Numbered from the stretch's first letter, positions 1 through 8,787 are shown. The stretch is 64,000 nucleotides of DNA from JBCDCY01 sp039180875 (GCA_039180875.1 JBCDCY010000001.1:558001-622000); one strand, 5' to 3'. Made by a program: numbers and translations. Notes: generated from the letters alone by a model not told the origin.

Positions 1-536
1 ATCAGGCCGGCCCGGATGCCCTGGTGATCCTGGACGAGATCGGGCGCGGCACGGCGACCTATGACGGGCTCTCCATCGCCTGGGCGACGCTCGAACATCT
101 GCACGACGTCAACCAATGCCGGGCGCTCTTCGCCACCCACTACCACGAGCTGACGGCGCTGGCCGATCGTCTTTCGGGCCTGCACAACGCCACGGTGGCG
201 GTGCGGGAATGGCAGGGCGACGTGGTCTTCCTGCACGAGGTGCGGGCCGGCGCCGCCGACCGCTCCTACGGCGTGCAAGTGGCGCGCCTGGCGGGCTTAC
301 CGGATCAGGTGGTCAGCCGGGCGCGGGAGGTGCTGGATCTGCTGGAGAACGGGGCCGAGAGCGGGCGGCTGGTGGAGGATCTGCCGCTCTTCGCCGCTTC
401 GCCGGCAGCCCCGGCCCCGCAGCCGTCGGAGGTCGAGGTGCAGGTGCGGGAGCTCAGCCTCGACGAGCTCTCCCCCCGGGACGCGCTCGATCTGCTCTAC
501 GAGCTGCAACGCACCCTGCGCGACGGAAAGCTCTGA
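1..536 (+). CDS. mutS: DNA mismatch repair protein MutS (3' end only)
   Basis: C-terminal part of the mismatch-repair ATPase MutS, which binds mispaired DNA as a dimer and recruits MutL. The window opens inside the ATPase domain. The frame (first complete codon at base 3) starts just before the Walker B segment LVILDEIGRGT, continues through the conserved ATHYHEL stretch and ends with the helical dimerisation tail. About 177 residues are visible of a protein normally 850-900 long, so the mispair-binding and clamp domains lie to the left. It converges on a minus-strand operon, and a hairpin follows its stop. The family assignment is secure from the Walker B signature alone. Confidence 0.97.
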   Translation, partial: QAGPDALVILDEIGRGTATYDGLSIAWATLEHLHDVNQCRALFATHYHELTALADRLSGLHNATVAVREWQGDVVFLHEVRAGAADRSYGVQVARLAGLPDQVVSRAREVLDLLENGAESGRLVEDLPLFAASPAAPAPQPSEVEVQVRELSLDELSPRDALDLLYELQRTLRDGKL

Positions 537-557
537 GGCGAAACGTGATCAAGCGGA

Positions 558-585
558 ATCGAAAATCGCGGAGGCGATTTCCGAT
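558..585. terminator. Hairpin at the mutS / Crp-family convergent junction
   Basis: The arms ATCGAAAATCGC and GCGATTTCCGAT pair around a GGAG loop with one internal mismatch. The hairpin lies 22 bases after the mutS stop and ahead of the opposing gene's stop. There is no long T tract, so it may serve as a weak bidirectional terminator or depend on Rho. Confidence 0.5.
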
Positions 586-624
586 ACACGATTTCGTTGA
601 TTGGGGCCTGGACCGATGTGAGCG

Positions 625-1395
625 TCAGTCCTCGTCGGCGCCGGCAAGGGCGGCGGCGACCATCTCGGCCAGGGTGCCGACATCGTGGATCACCAGATCG
701 CGGCCCTCTCGTGTCACAAGGCCGAGGCGGGAAAGGCGCGACATCTCTCGCGCCACCGCCTCGCGCCTTGCGCTCACCCGATTGGCGATATCGCCGTGGA
801 CCGGCGCGGGTTCGAGGCGGACGACACCGCTCGCCCCCGGCTTCACCGCATAGGCGAGGCGCAGCAGCTCCGCCTGGATGCGCTCGTTGACCGAGAGCAT
901 GGCGTACTCATAGACCCGCTCGGTCAGGCGGCGGACCAGGGCCACGGTGCGCTCCAGCACGTGTAGGCCGAGCCGCGGCTGCTCGATCAACACATCGCGA
1001 AAGGACCGGCCGGGCATGGAGGCGATTAGACTGGTCTTGCGCGCTTCCACCGTGGCCGAGCGCGGTGCGCCGTCGATCGCCGCAAGCTCGCCGAAGACGG
1101 CGCCGGGCAGCAGATCCTGCAAATGCACCAGCCGCCCGTCGGAGGAGAAGATCGAGGCCCGCGCCTCCCCCGACAGCACGAAGTAGACGGCCTGGGCGTC
1201 GTCGCCCTGGGTGATGATGGACTCGCCCACTTCGTAGATCCGGAAGGTGCAGCGCTCCTCGATCCGCCGCAACTCCATGTCCGGAACGGAGCGAAAAAAG
1301 GTGGACGATCTGAGGCGCAGATGCCGCTGCTCCACCGGTTTTTCCTTGTTTTCGTCGCGCCTGTGGTCGTTCGGTGCGCCGCTCAGCCCCGCCAT
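625..1395 (-). CDS. Crp/Fnr-family transcriptional regulator
   Basis: Cyclic-nucleotide-binding-fold regulator of 256 residues. An N-terminal double-psi barrel (about residues 30-145) carries the phosphate-binding-cassette motif FGELAAIDGAPRSA, with E103 and R112 in the positions that hold cAMP in CRP. A long dimer helix follows, then a winged helix-turn-helix (about 185-245, DIANRVSARREAVAREMSRL). No FNR-type cysteine cluster is present, so iron-sulfur oxygen sensing is unlikely. The ATG at 1395 was chosen because it clears the upstream hydrolase gene, 67 bases away; the frame stays open further upstream but would overlap that gene. It is the last gene of a four-gene unit that holds a second cyclic-nucleotide-binding domain. 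Ligand and targets are unknown. Confidence 0.85.
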   Translation of the reverse strand: MAGLSGAPNDHRRDENKEKPVEQRHLRLRSSTFFRSVPDMELRRIEERCTFRIYEVGESIITQGDDAQAVYFVLSGEARASIFSSDGRLVHLQDLLPGAVFGELAAIDGAPRSATVEARKTSLIASMPGRSFRDVLIEQPRLGLHVLERTVALVRRLTERVYEYAMLSVNERIQAELLRLAYAVKPGASGVVRLEPAPVHGDIANRVSARREAVAREMSRLSRLGLVTREGRDLVIHDVGTLAEMVAAALAGADED

Positions 1396-1462
1396 CTGGC
1401 GATGGGTGCGTGCCTTGGAGCCTACGCCGCCGGTCGGGCGGAAGGCAATCGGCGGCGCCGGG

Positions 1463-2287
1463 TCAGAGCGGTATCTCCATGCGATCGTGGGCCATTTCCA
1501 CCCGCACCTCGAGGGCCGCGAGCTTTTCCGCCGTCTGGTCGAGCAGGCCATCCGGCGCGTCGTAGGCGTGGTGGACGAGGAGGGTGCGGCGCACGCCGGC
1601 GGCGCGGGCGAGCTCGGCTCCCGCCTCCCAGGTCGAATGGCCCCAGCCGCAGAAACGGTGATAGTTCTCCACCGTATAGGCGGCGTCGTAGAGCATCAGA
1701 TCGGCGCCCCGCACCTCCTCGACCAGGCGGGCGTCGACGGTGCCGTCGCCATGTTCGTGATCGCTGACGATGCAGATCGAGGTCTCGCCCGCCTCGATGC
1801 GAAACCCGTGGGCGCCGTCGGGATGGTTGAGGGGGAAGGCGCGGACCCGGACCGGGCCGAAGGCCTGGCCGGAGGGATCGAGGCGGTGGACCGCGGTCTC
1901 GCCCTTTTCCAGGATGTCGATCGGCCAGACCGGCGGGCGAAAGACCCGGCGGATGGCGCCGTCCACCTCCTCCGTCGATCGGGCCGACCAGATCGCGATG
2001 GAATGCTTGCGCGCCAGGAAGGGTTTGAAGGAGGCGAGGCCCATGATGTGGTCGAGATGCAGGTGGGTGAGCAGCAGATCGCCGGCGATCACCTCCTCGC
2101 TCGGCTGCTTCATCAGCGCGGCGCCGAGGGAGCGCAGGCCGCTGCCAGCGTCGATGATCAGCCGGTAACCGTCGGGACACTCCAACTCGTAGCAGGCCGT
2201 GTCGCCGCCATAGCGTGCCGTCTCCACCCCCGGCAGCGGGAGCGAGCCCCGGCAGCCCCAGATGCGAAAGCGGTAGCCGTCAGCCAT
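1463..2287 (-). CDS. Metallo-beta-lactamase-fold hydrolase
   Basis: Metal-dependent hydrolase of about 274 residues. The dinuclear-metal motif THLHLDH lies at residues 74-80. Later metal ligands are plausible in NHPDGAHG, the SDHEH segment and the C-terminal VHHAY. The N-terminus (WGCRGSLPLPG...YGGDT) matches the MBL subgroup often annotated as phosphoribosyl-1,2-cyclic phosphate or cyclic-nucleotide phosphodiesterase-like. The ATG at 2287 overlaps the upstream stop by eight bases, which favours it over an in-frame start 42 bases earlier. The gene sits between a cyclic-nucleotide-binding protein and a Crp regulator, so a phosphodiesterase that removes their ligand is an attractive inference. 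The real substrate is unknown. Confidence 0.85.
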   Translation of the reverse strand: MADGYRFRIWGCRGSLPLPGVETARYGGDTACYELECPDGYRLIIDAGSGLRSLGAALMKQPSEEVIAGDLLLTHLHLDHIMGLASFKPFLARKHSIAIWSARSTEEVDGAIRRVFRPPVWPIDILEKGETAVHRLDPSGQAFGPVRVRAFPLNHPDGAHGFRIEAGETSICIVSDHEHGDGTVDARLVEEVRGADLMLYDAAYTVENYHRFCGWGHSTWEAGAELARAAGVRRTLLVHHAYDAPDGLLDQTAEKLAALEVRVEMAHDRMEIPL

Positions 2288-2753
2288 GACGCCCGCGCGA
2301 AAGCGCGAGATCGGAGCGGGCGCGGCCAAGCTCCCGCGTCGTGCGCTCCAATCGGTTGGCCAGGCTGCGCATGACCTCGAGCGCCATGTTCGGCGTCTCC
2401 CGCATCAATTGCAGCAAGGCGCTTTTGTCGAAGCGCAGGGCACGCACGTCGCCACTGGCGCGCACGGTGGCGGAGCGCGGCATGTCGGAGAGAATCGCCA
2501 TCTCACCAAACATTTCGTTCTGGCCGATTGATGCAACCCGTTGCTCATCGGAACCGGTGCCAACGAACACATCGGCCTTGCCGTCCAGCAACACGAAGGC
2601 GGCCGTCGCCTCCTCTCCCTGGCGCATGATGGTCTCGCCGTCGTGAAACACCCTCTCTTCCGACATGAACGCAAGTAACTTCAGTTTTGCAAGTTCGACA
2701 CCGCGGAATAGCGGCGTGTTGCTGAGGATTTCGACTTCCTTGCTAAGGCTCAT
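2280..2753 (-). CDS. Stand-alone cyclic-nucleotide-binding domain protein
   Basis: A 157-residue protein made almost entirely of one cyclic-nucleotide-binding domain. The cassette MFGEMAILSDMPRSA (about residues 81-95) keeps E84 and R93, the residues that contact the ribose and phosphate of cAMP or cGMP in CRP. The C-terminal 40 residues are helical and basic with no helix-turn-helix, so it should not bind DNA by itself. Its start overlaps the end of the ABC protein gene by four bases (ATGA), so the two are probably co-translated. A regulatory subunit for the ABC protein is the natural inference. No catalytic domain is fused to it. Confidence 0.85.
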   Translation of the reverse strand: MSLSKEVEILSNTPLFRGVELAKLKLLAFMSEERVFHDGETIMRQGEEATAAFVLLDGKADVFVGTGSDEQRVASIGQNEMFGEMAILSDMPRSATVRASGDVRALRFDKSALLQLMRETPNMALEVMRSLANRLERTTRELGRARSDLALSRGRHG

Positions 2754-5326
2754 GCGGTCGCCTCCTCCTCCCTGATATTGCTATGCAGTCGGACGCGACC
2801 GTTCTCGACGAGATAGGTCTCATCCGCGACTTCGGCGATTTCGGGATCGTCGGCGCCGATAACGAGGGTGACGTCAGGGCAATTTTCGCGGAGTACGGCG
2901 CGGACCCGGTCGCTGTCGTCGTCGCGGCCCTCGAACACGCCGTCGAGCAGGACGAGCTTGGGCCCGCTGACGATGGCGCGGGCCATGGCGATGCGGCGCT
3001 TCTGTTGCTGGGATAGGTCGCCACCGCCGCGGCGGAGCGGCGCGTGCAGGCCGGCCGAGATCACGAAATCCCGGGCGCCGAGCTCCGACATCGCCGCCTC
3101 CAGCCGCGCTTCGAGCGATGGCGTGACATCGCGCCGGTCGATCCGAGGTCGGCCGCCGAGGATGTTCTCGATCAAGGTGAGGCCCGGCAGATAGACCTTG
3201 GGATCGAAGCGGGTGAGGCCGGGGATCTTGCCCGCCTCCCGCAGGATATGGCGGCGGGCCTCGATCACCCGCTCGCGCCGGGCGGGGTCGTCGAAGATGC
3301 CGAGGCGATGCCGGGCCGGTGTCAGCTCGAAGGCGACGCCCGCCAGGCGCCAGCGCTCGTCCGTCTTCAGCTTCGAGAGGCCGGATTTCCGGGCCCGGGT
3401 CACGATCTGCTCGAACTCCGCCATCTCGCCCCGACCGAAAAAGCCGAAGCGGCTCTCGAAGGAGGCCGGCGCGTCGCTGCTGCCGAAAAGATCGAACAGC
3501 ACCTCGCAGATCTCCAGGCCGAACTCGGCCAGGGTCTCGTCGATGCCGGCGCGCGTGAGATGGCGGCGGAGATCCTCCCGCGCCGCGCCATCGGCCCCGC
3601 GCATACTAGGATCCTCGGGGGCGCTGAAGAACAGATTCTCGGCCAGGGAGAGGTTCTCCATGAACGCGTCTTCGTCCCAGCGTTCGATCAGGTTCATCAG
3701 ATCGTCGGGGGCATCCTCGGCCAAGCGGGCGCGGAGTTTGAGGGCCGCCTCCACGATCTCGGGCGTGTCCTCGGACCCGGTGCGGGTTTGTAGGCCGCGG
3801 GCCATCAGATCGGCGTCCATGCCGAGATCGGCGAGCAAGGCGATGGCGCGGCTGTCGAAGTCCTGGGCGTTCTCGAAACCACCGCGGGCATAGTCGGTCC
3901 AGTCGGCCTCCGGATCGTCGGGCAGAGCACCGGTCAGCGCCGCCTCGGCCTTGCGCCGGTGCCAATCGGGCGCGTCGCTTTCGTCCGGGGTCTCGTTGCT
4001 GAGCAGGCCGTAGGCGACGTTATCGCGGATCGAGCCCGGCACGATGGTGGTGCGGCGCGTGAGGTAGGCGATCTGGTCCCAGGCACCGGCCAGGCCGCCG
4101 TGGGTGAGCCGTTGGTCACCGACATGGACGTTGCCGCCGCTCAACTCCTCGAGCCCCGCCAGCATCCGCATGACAGAGTGCCGCCCCTGGTCGCCGTCGC
4201 CGATCAAGGCGTAGGTGCCGCCGGGCTCCAACGCCAACGTCACCTCCTCCGCCCCCCCGGCCGCTGCGGGGAGAAGCGAGGCGGCGCTGTCGAGCGTCAC
4301 CCGCCGGTCGGAGAGATCCACCCGCTCCGGCACCGTCTCGTCCACCTCGGCGTAGATCTCCACCACCGCGTCGTAGCGCGCCGAGATGTCGGAGAACGAT
4401 TGGTAGAAGCGCAGCAGCTCCTTCCACGGCGCGGCGATGTCCTTGTAGGCGGCGATGATCGCGACCAGGGCGCCCAATTCCATATTGCCCTGGATCACCT
4501 GATAGCCGCCGATCGAGTAGAAGAAGAACGGCGTCAGGTGGTTGATGACGTTGTTGGCGAACTTGATCGCGTATTTGAGGACGAAGATGCGGTAGCGCAG
4601 CTTGAAGTTGACGTAGAGCCGCTCGGAGATCTTGGCGAGGTGCCAGCGCGTGGCGGAATTCACGCGCATCTCCTCGATGCCTTCCAGCGCCTCGCTGATG
4701 TCCCCGGTCATGCCGCGCACATTGCGGATCCGGCGCTGCACCAGGGCGACGACGATCGCCTGGACCTTGGGCACGATATAGCCCTGGATCGGGAAGAAGA
4801 TGATGGCGGCGAGGCCGAGCACCAGGTCCTGGGCAATGATGAAGCCGAGATAGACCAGCAGTTGGCCGCCCTGATAGACCGGAGTCGCCACCAGATCCCC
4901 GGCGAAGCCGCCCACCGGCTCCACCTCGGCCGAGATCATCTGCACCGTCTCGCCGGAGGAGGAGGCGCGTAGGCGGCGGAGCGGAAAGCGGGTGACGCGG
5001 GAGAAGATCTCGAACCGGAGCCGGCGCAGCAACCGCTCCCCCGTCAGGCCCTTCTTGATGTTGATGACGTACTTGACGCCGTTGTTGAGCACGATGAGGG
5101 ACAGCAGCGCGCAGCAGAGCGCCAGCAGATACTCCACCTGCTCGAACGACAGGCCGAACAGCGTCTCCACCGGGAAATCTGTGCCGCGCAGGGCATCGTC
5201 GACGATCAGCTTGGGGATGTAGAGGGTGGCGAGGATCAGCGGGAACGAGATGAAGGACAGCACGACGATCAGTAGCTGATCGCGCCAACTGTTCTTCCAG
5301 ACGAATCTTTGAAGCGTGCGCTCCAC
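2750..5326 (-). CDS. ABC exporter-like protein with degenerate nucleotide-binding motifs
   Basis: An 858-residue half-exporter-like protein. Residues 15-300 form an ABC transporter type-1 membrane domain with several hydrophobic segments. The ATPase domain begins near 340 but its catalytic motifs are broken. The Walker A position reads GDGDQGRHS (376-384), without the lysine. The Q-loop glutamine is missing from AYLTRRTT. The signature is LSQQQ (771-775). Walker B is LVLLDG (791-796), with Gly for the catalytic Glu, and the H-loop His is absent. About 325 residues separate the IRDN segment (433-436) from the signature, far more than usual. The start is GTG at 5326. It is the first gene of the cyclic-nucleotide operon. 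Transport activity by ATP hydrolysis is doubtful. Confidence 0.8.
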   Translation of the reverse strand: MERTLQRFVWKNSWRDQLLIVVLSFISFPLILATLYIPKLIVDDALRGTDFPVETLFGLSFEQVEYLLALCCALLSLIVLNNGVKYVINIKKGLTGERLLRRLRFEIFSRVTRFPLRRLRASSSGETVQMISAEVEPVGGFAGDLVATPVYQGGQLLVYLGFIIAQDLVLGLAAIIFFPIQGYIVPKVQAIVVALVQRRIRNVRGMTGDISEALEGIEEMRVNSATRWHLAKISERLYVNFKLRYRIFVLKYAIKFANNVINHLTPFFFYSIGGYQVIQGNMELGALVAIIAAYKDIAAPWKELLRFYQSFSDISARYDAVVEIYAEVDETVPERVDLSDRRVTLDSAASLLPAAAGGAEEVTLALEPGGTYALIGDGDQGRHSVMRMLAGLEELSGGNVHVGDQRLTHGGLAGAWDQIAYLTRRTTIVPGSIRDNVAYGLLSNETPDESDAPDWHRRKAEAALTGALPDDPEADWTDYARGGFENAQDFDSRAIALLADLGMDADLMARGLQTRTGSEDTPEIVEAALKLRARLAEDAPDDLMNLIERWDEDAFMENLSLAENLFFSAPEDPSMRGADGAAREDLRRHLTRAGIDETLAEFGLEICEVLFDLFGSSDAPASFESRFGFFGRGEMAEFEQIVTRARKSGLSKLKTDERWRLAGVAFELTPARHRLGIFDDPARRERVIEARRHILREAGKIPGLTRFDPKVYLPGLTLIENILGGRPRIDRRDVTPSLEARLEAAMSELGARDFVISAGLHAPLRRGGGDLSQQQKRRIAMARAIVSGPKLVLLDGVFEGRDDDSDRVRAVLRENCPDVTLVIGADDPEIAEVADETYLVENGRVRLHSNIREEEATA

Positions 5327-5441
5327 CGTCGGTCCCTGCCTAGCGGCCGGCCCCGGGGATGGGGCGGGCCCTCACCGGTCGACAGTGCGGCATCGCCCGG
5401 CCGCTTGTCCATCGGCGCGGGAGGGGGCGCGGGCGATGGCC

Positions 5442-6062
5442 CTAGCTCTCCGCCGGCGCGCCGGAGGAGACGCCGACCTGGGCCGGGCGCAGCAGGCGAT
5501 CGGCGATCTCGAAGCCTTCCAGCATCACCTGGCAGACGCAGCCCTCTGCCACGTCGGCGACCGGCGCCTCGAACATCGCCTGGTGGCGGTTGGGGTCGAA
5601 GCGCTCACCGATCTCGGGCCGGATCGGGGTGATGCGGCTCTTGGCGAGGGCGCTCAACAATTCCTTCTGGGTGAGCTCCACGCCCTCCATGATCGGGCCG
5701 GCGAGGGCGCGCAGATCCTCATCCGCCGCCTCGAGCGCCCGGCCGAGATTGTCGTAGACCGGCAACAGGTCGCGGGCCAGGCGGGTGGAGCCATAGGCCT
5801 CCGCATCGCGGCGGTCCCGATCGCCGCGCTTGCGGGCGTTCTCCGCCTCCGCCAGGGCGCGGAGCAGGCGGTCCTTCAGCGCGTCCCGCTCCGCCGTCAG
5901 GGCGGCGATCAGGGTCTCGGGATCGAGATCGGCCTCGTTCAGCACATCCGTCTCACCCTCTGCCGCGGCTTCGGGCGCCGCGTCAGTCGCAGCCTCGTCC
6001 TTCGCCTCCGCCGCTGCGGCAGCCTCATCCTCGGCGACGGCGCTGTCCTTCTTGCTTGCCAT
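5442..6062 (-). CDS. grpE: Nucleotide exchange factor GrpE
   Basis: Co-chaperone that releases ADP from DnaK in the cytoplasmic Hsp70 cycle. The 206 residues comprise an acidic Ala/Glu-rich N-terminal tail (1-50), a long coiled-coil helix (about 50-95, ALTAERDALKDRLLRALAEA), and the helical bundle plus beta domain with the family signature near GERFDPNRHQAMFE and the C-terminal stretch DRLLRPAQVGV. The length is normal for alphaproteobacteria. It lies 30 bases downstream of hrcA on the same strand, the usual heat-shock pairing. A 115-base GC-rich gap separates it from the ABC operon. Confidence 0.97.
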   Translation of the reverse strand: MASKKDSAVAEDEAAAAAEAKDEAATDAAPEAAAEGETDVLNEADLDPETLIAALTAERDALKDRLLRALAEAENARKRGDRDRRDAEAYGSTRLARDLLPVYDNLGRALEAADEDLRALAGPIMEGVELTQKELLSALAKSRITPIRPEIGERFDPNRHQAMFEAPVADVAEGCVCQVMLEGFEIADRLLRPAQVGVSSGAPAES

Positions 6063-6092
6063 GGTGACCGGTCCCTCCCGCTTCCGACCGCT

Positions 6093-7160
6093 TCAGGTGT
6101 CCTCGGCCACGACCCGGCCCACCAGTTGCGCGGTATAGTCGACGATCGGCACGATCCGGCCGTAGTTGAGCCGGGTCGGACCGATGACGCCGATGGCGCC
6201 GATGATTCGGCGCTCCGCGTTCATATAGGGAGAGATGACCAACGAGGAACCCGAAAGCGAAAAGAGCTTGTTTTCCGAGCCGATGAAGATGCGGACGCCC
6301 TCGCCCTCTTCCGTCAGCTCCAGCAGGTTGACCAGGTCGCGCTTGCGCTCGAGGTCGTCGAAGAGCGTGCGGATGCGGTCGAGGTCACCCGCCGTCGCGG
6401 TATCGCCTACCAGATTGGCCCGGCCGCGCACGATCAGACGGTCCGCACCGTCCTCGGGATCGCCGGACCAGACGGCGACACCGGCCTCCACCATGGAGCG
6501 GGCAAGGGTGTCGAGCTCACGCTGGCGGGCCTCAATCTCCCGCGCCACGACCCCGCGCATATCGCTGAGGGTGCGGCCCTCGAGGATGGTGTTGAGAAAA
6601 TTCGCCGCCTCCCGCATCGCCGACGGCGTCAGGCCAGCGGGCGGCTGAAAGACCCGGTTCTCGACCCGACCGTCGGCCATCACCAGCACCACCAGACCGC
6701 GGTCGGGGGAGAGCGAGACGATCTCGATATGGCGGATCGGCGCCTCGGTCTTGGGCGCGAGGACCAGGGAGGCGCCCTGGGTGAGACCCGACAGCAGGCG
6801 CCCCGCCCGGTCCAGAAGCTCCGGCAACGCGCCGTCCTCGGGGCTGAGGGCGCGCTCGATCTCCTTGCGCTCCTCGCCGGAGACATCGCCGATCTCCAAC
6901 AGGCCGTCGACGAACAGGCGCAGACCGAGCTGCGTCGGTACCCGGCCGGCGGAGATGTGGGGGCTGCCGAGCAGGCCGAGCAGCTCCAGATCCTGCATGA
7001 CGTTGCGAATGGTCGCGGGCGACACTCGCTCCGGCAAGGTGCGCGACAGGGTGCGAGAGCCAACGGGCTCTCCGGTCTCCAGATAGGTCTCGACGAGGGT
7101 CCGGAAAACGTCGCGGCTGCGCGCGTTCAGATCGCCGAGGGACGCGGTGGGGTCGGTCAT
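6093..7160 (-). CDS. hrcA: Heat-inducible transcription repressor HrcA
   Basis: Repressor of class I heat-shock genes that binds CIRCE operators, usually ahead of groESL. The 355 residues hold an N-terminal winged-helix domain (about 8-80, with VSPATIRNVMQDLELLG), a GAF-like middle domain and the conserved C-terminus IGPTRLNYGRIVPIVD. The ATG at 7160 was chosen because the frame runs much further upstream without a stop but only through the neighbouring desaturase gene. It is followed by grpE after 30 bases. No CIRCE element was seen in the 17-base gap upstream, so transcription probably starts within or before the desaturase gene. Confidence 0.96.
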   Translation of the reverse strand: MTDPTASLGDLNARSRDVFRTLVETYLETGEPVGSRTLSRTLPERVSPATIRNVMQDLELLGLLGSPHISAGRVPTQLGLRLFVDGLLEIGDVSGEERKEIERALSPEDGALPELLDRAGRLLSGLTQGASLVLAPKTEAPIRHIEIVSLSPDRGLVVLVMADGRVENRVFQPPAGLTPSAMREAANFLNTILEGRTLSDMRGVVAREIEARQRELDTLARSMVEAGVAVWSGDPEDGADRLIVRGRANLVGDTATAGDLDRIRTLFDDLERKRDLVNLLELTEEGEGVRIFIGSENKLFSLSGSSLVISPYMNAERRIIGAIGVIGPTRLNYGRIVPIVDYTAQLVGRVVAEDT

Positions 7161-7177
7161 CGCTGGTGAAACGGTCG

Positions 7178-7939
7178 TCAGTTGGCCCGCCTCGCGGTCG
7201 CCTCGGCCGGTGGCATGCCGTCCTCCATCCGCGCGACCATGCCGTCGTAGTCCGGATGGACAGTGCCGCAGAGGCGATCCCAGATCGAGAAAAAGTTGCC
7301 GTAGTTCACACGAAACTGGGCGTGGTGCAAGTCGTGGAAGGTGGTGCAGATCAGCGGCCAGGGCCGGCGCGCCGTGGGGCTGGCGAAGTACTCGAACCCG
7401 GAATGGCCGATCATGCCGGAGACCTGGTCGAAGACGCGCAACGCCACCATGGCGACGGCCGGCACCGGCAGGACGAACCAGATGATCAGGTAAAAGCCAT
7501 GCTCGATCAGCGTATCCACCAGGCCGGAGCTGTCGTTCGACCAGACCGTCGGCGCGACGGAGCGGTGGTGGATCGCGTGATAATGGTAGAGCGCCTTGGT
7601 GTGCAGCAGCCGGTGGCCGAAGTAGAACCAGGCGTCGAACAGCACCATGACGAGGACGAAGAAGACGGGAACGCTCCACCAGCTCGCTTCGATCGGCGCG
7701 GGCGTCCAGCCCTGGTTCTGGGCGAACAGGCCGCCGGCGAACAGCAGGGCGGAGACGGCGAGCGCCTTCATCGACTGGCGGATCTCCACGCCCCGGCGCT
7801 TCTCGCCATCCCTGTCGGCCTGGATGCGCCGGGCGCCGTTCCGCCGGTTCCAGGCGGTCACGGCAAAGCCGGTGGCGAAGTAGAACGCCACCATCGCCAG
7901 ATAAGTTGCCGCAAAGGTCGCGAGGAAGCTCAGCAACAT
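7178..7939 (-). CDS. Sterol desaturase / fatty-acid hydroxylase family membrane protein
   Basis: Integral membrane di-iron oxygenase of the fatty-acid hydroxylase superfamily, 253 residues with four or five hydrophobic segments. The histidine clusters expected to bind the metals are present: HRLLH, HAIHH and HDLHH, in the right order, with the conserved WxxNDSSG stretch between the second and third. The ATG at 7939 is preferred over two upstream in-frame ATGs because GGAGG sits eight bases ahead of it. It is divergent from rph and lies 17 bases upstream of hrcA on the same strand. The lipid substrate cannot be inferred from context. Confidence 0.85.
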   Translation of the reverse strand: MLLSFLATFAATYLAMVAFYFATGFAVTAWNRRNGARRIQADRDGEKRRGVEIRQSMKALAVSALLFAGGLFAQNQGWTPAPIEASWWSVPVFFVLVMVLFDAWFYFGHRLLHTKALYHYHAIHHRSVAPTVWSNDSSGLVDTLIEHGFYLIIWFVLPVPAVAMVALRVFDQVSGMIGHSGFEYFASPTARRPWPLICTTFHDLHHAQFRVNYGNFFSIWDRLCGTVHPDYDGMVARMEDGMPPAEATARRAN

Positions 7940-8071
7940 CGGTGCATCCTCCATCTCCTCCAGGGAAACTGGCGCGCGGGTGCGCACGCGTCAATGCGGC
8001 ACCTCCGCCGTGCTGGACGGCCGGCCAGGCTCTCTGCTAGGAGGCGGGCGCTGTCGGTGAGGGAGGTGACC

Positions 8072-8785
8072 ATGCGTCCATCCGGGCGGGCGCCAGATGC
8101 CCTGCGGCCGGTCTCGATCGAGGTTGGCGTGAGCAAACATGCGGAGGGCTCCTGCCTGATCCGCATGGGCGATACCCATGTGCTGTGCACCGCATCGCTG
8201 GAGCCGCGGGTGCCGCCCTGGCTGCGCAACAGCGGTCTCGGCTGGGTGACGGCGGAGTACGCCATGCTGCCCAGGGCGACGACCACTCGGACCCGGCGGG
8301 AGGTGACGGCCGGCAGGCCCGGGGGCCGGACGCAGGAGATCCAGCGCCTGATCGGCCGATCTCTCAGGGCCGGCGTCGATCGCGTGGCCTTGGGCGAGCG
8401 CCAGATCACCATCGACTGCGACGTGTTGCAGGCCGACGGCGGCACGCGCTGCGCCGCAATCACCGGGGGCTGGGTCGCGCTCCGCCAGGCGACGTCGGCG
8501 CTGATGGCGGCGGGCGACATCACCTCCGACCCGTTGACTGACCATGTGGCGGCGGTGAGCTGCGGGGTCTATGGCGGGGTGCCGATCCTGGATCTGGACT
8601 ATGCCGAGGACAGCGAGGCCGGCACGGACGCCAATGTGGTGATGACCGGCGCCGGCGCCCTGATCGAGGTGCAGGCGACGGCCGAGGGGGCCGCCTTCTC
8701 CCGCGAGGAGCTGGCGGCGCTGCTCGACCTCGCCGGCGCGGGGACAGCGGCCTTGGTCGAGGCGCAGCGGGCAGCGGTCGGCTAG
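8072..8785 (+). CDS. rph: Ribonuclease PH
   Basis: Phosphorolytic 3'-5' exoribonuclease that trims tRNA 3' ends. The protein has the normal 237 residues, with the conserved opening MRPSGRAPDALRPVSIEVGV, the segment WVTAEYAMLPRAT, the TRxxRE..GRPGGRTQEIQRLIGRSLRA region and the phosphate-binding/catalytic stretch DCDVLQADGGTR. The start at 8072 follows GGGAGGTGACC. An open frame extends far upstream but only antisense to the desaturase and hrcA. The gene is two bases from rdgB, in the rph-rdgB-hemW run common in alphaproteobacteria. Confidence 0.97.
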   Translation: MRPSGRAPDALRPVSIEVGVSKHAEGSCLIRMGDTHVLCTASLEPRVPPWLRNSGLGWVTAEYAMLPRATTTRTRREVTAGRPGGRTQEIQRLIGRSLRAGVDRVALGERQITIDCDVLQADGGTRCAAITGGWVALRQATSALMAAGDITSDPLTDHVAAVSCGVYGGVPILDLDYAEDSEAGTDANVVMTGAGALIEVQATAEGAAFSREELAALLDLAGAGTAALVEAQRAAVG

Positions 8786-8787
8786 GC

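Noticed and set aside
3959..4972. Plus-strand frame of over 300 codons inside the ABC protein gene
   Set aside because: Antisense to a gene with a clear membrane domain, rich in His, Asp and Arg, no domain and no Shine-Dalgarno.
5316..7169. Long plus-strand open frame across grpE and hrcA
   Set aside because: It is antisense to two well-supported genes and has no recognisable domain; GC-rich DNA makes such frames common.
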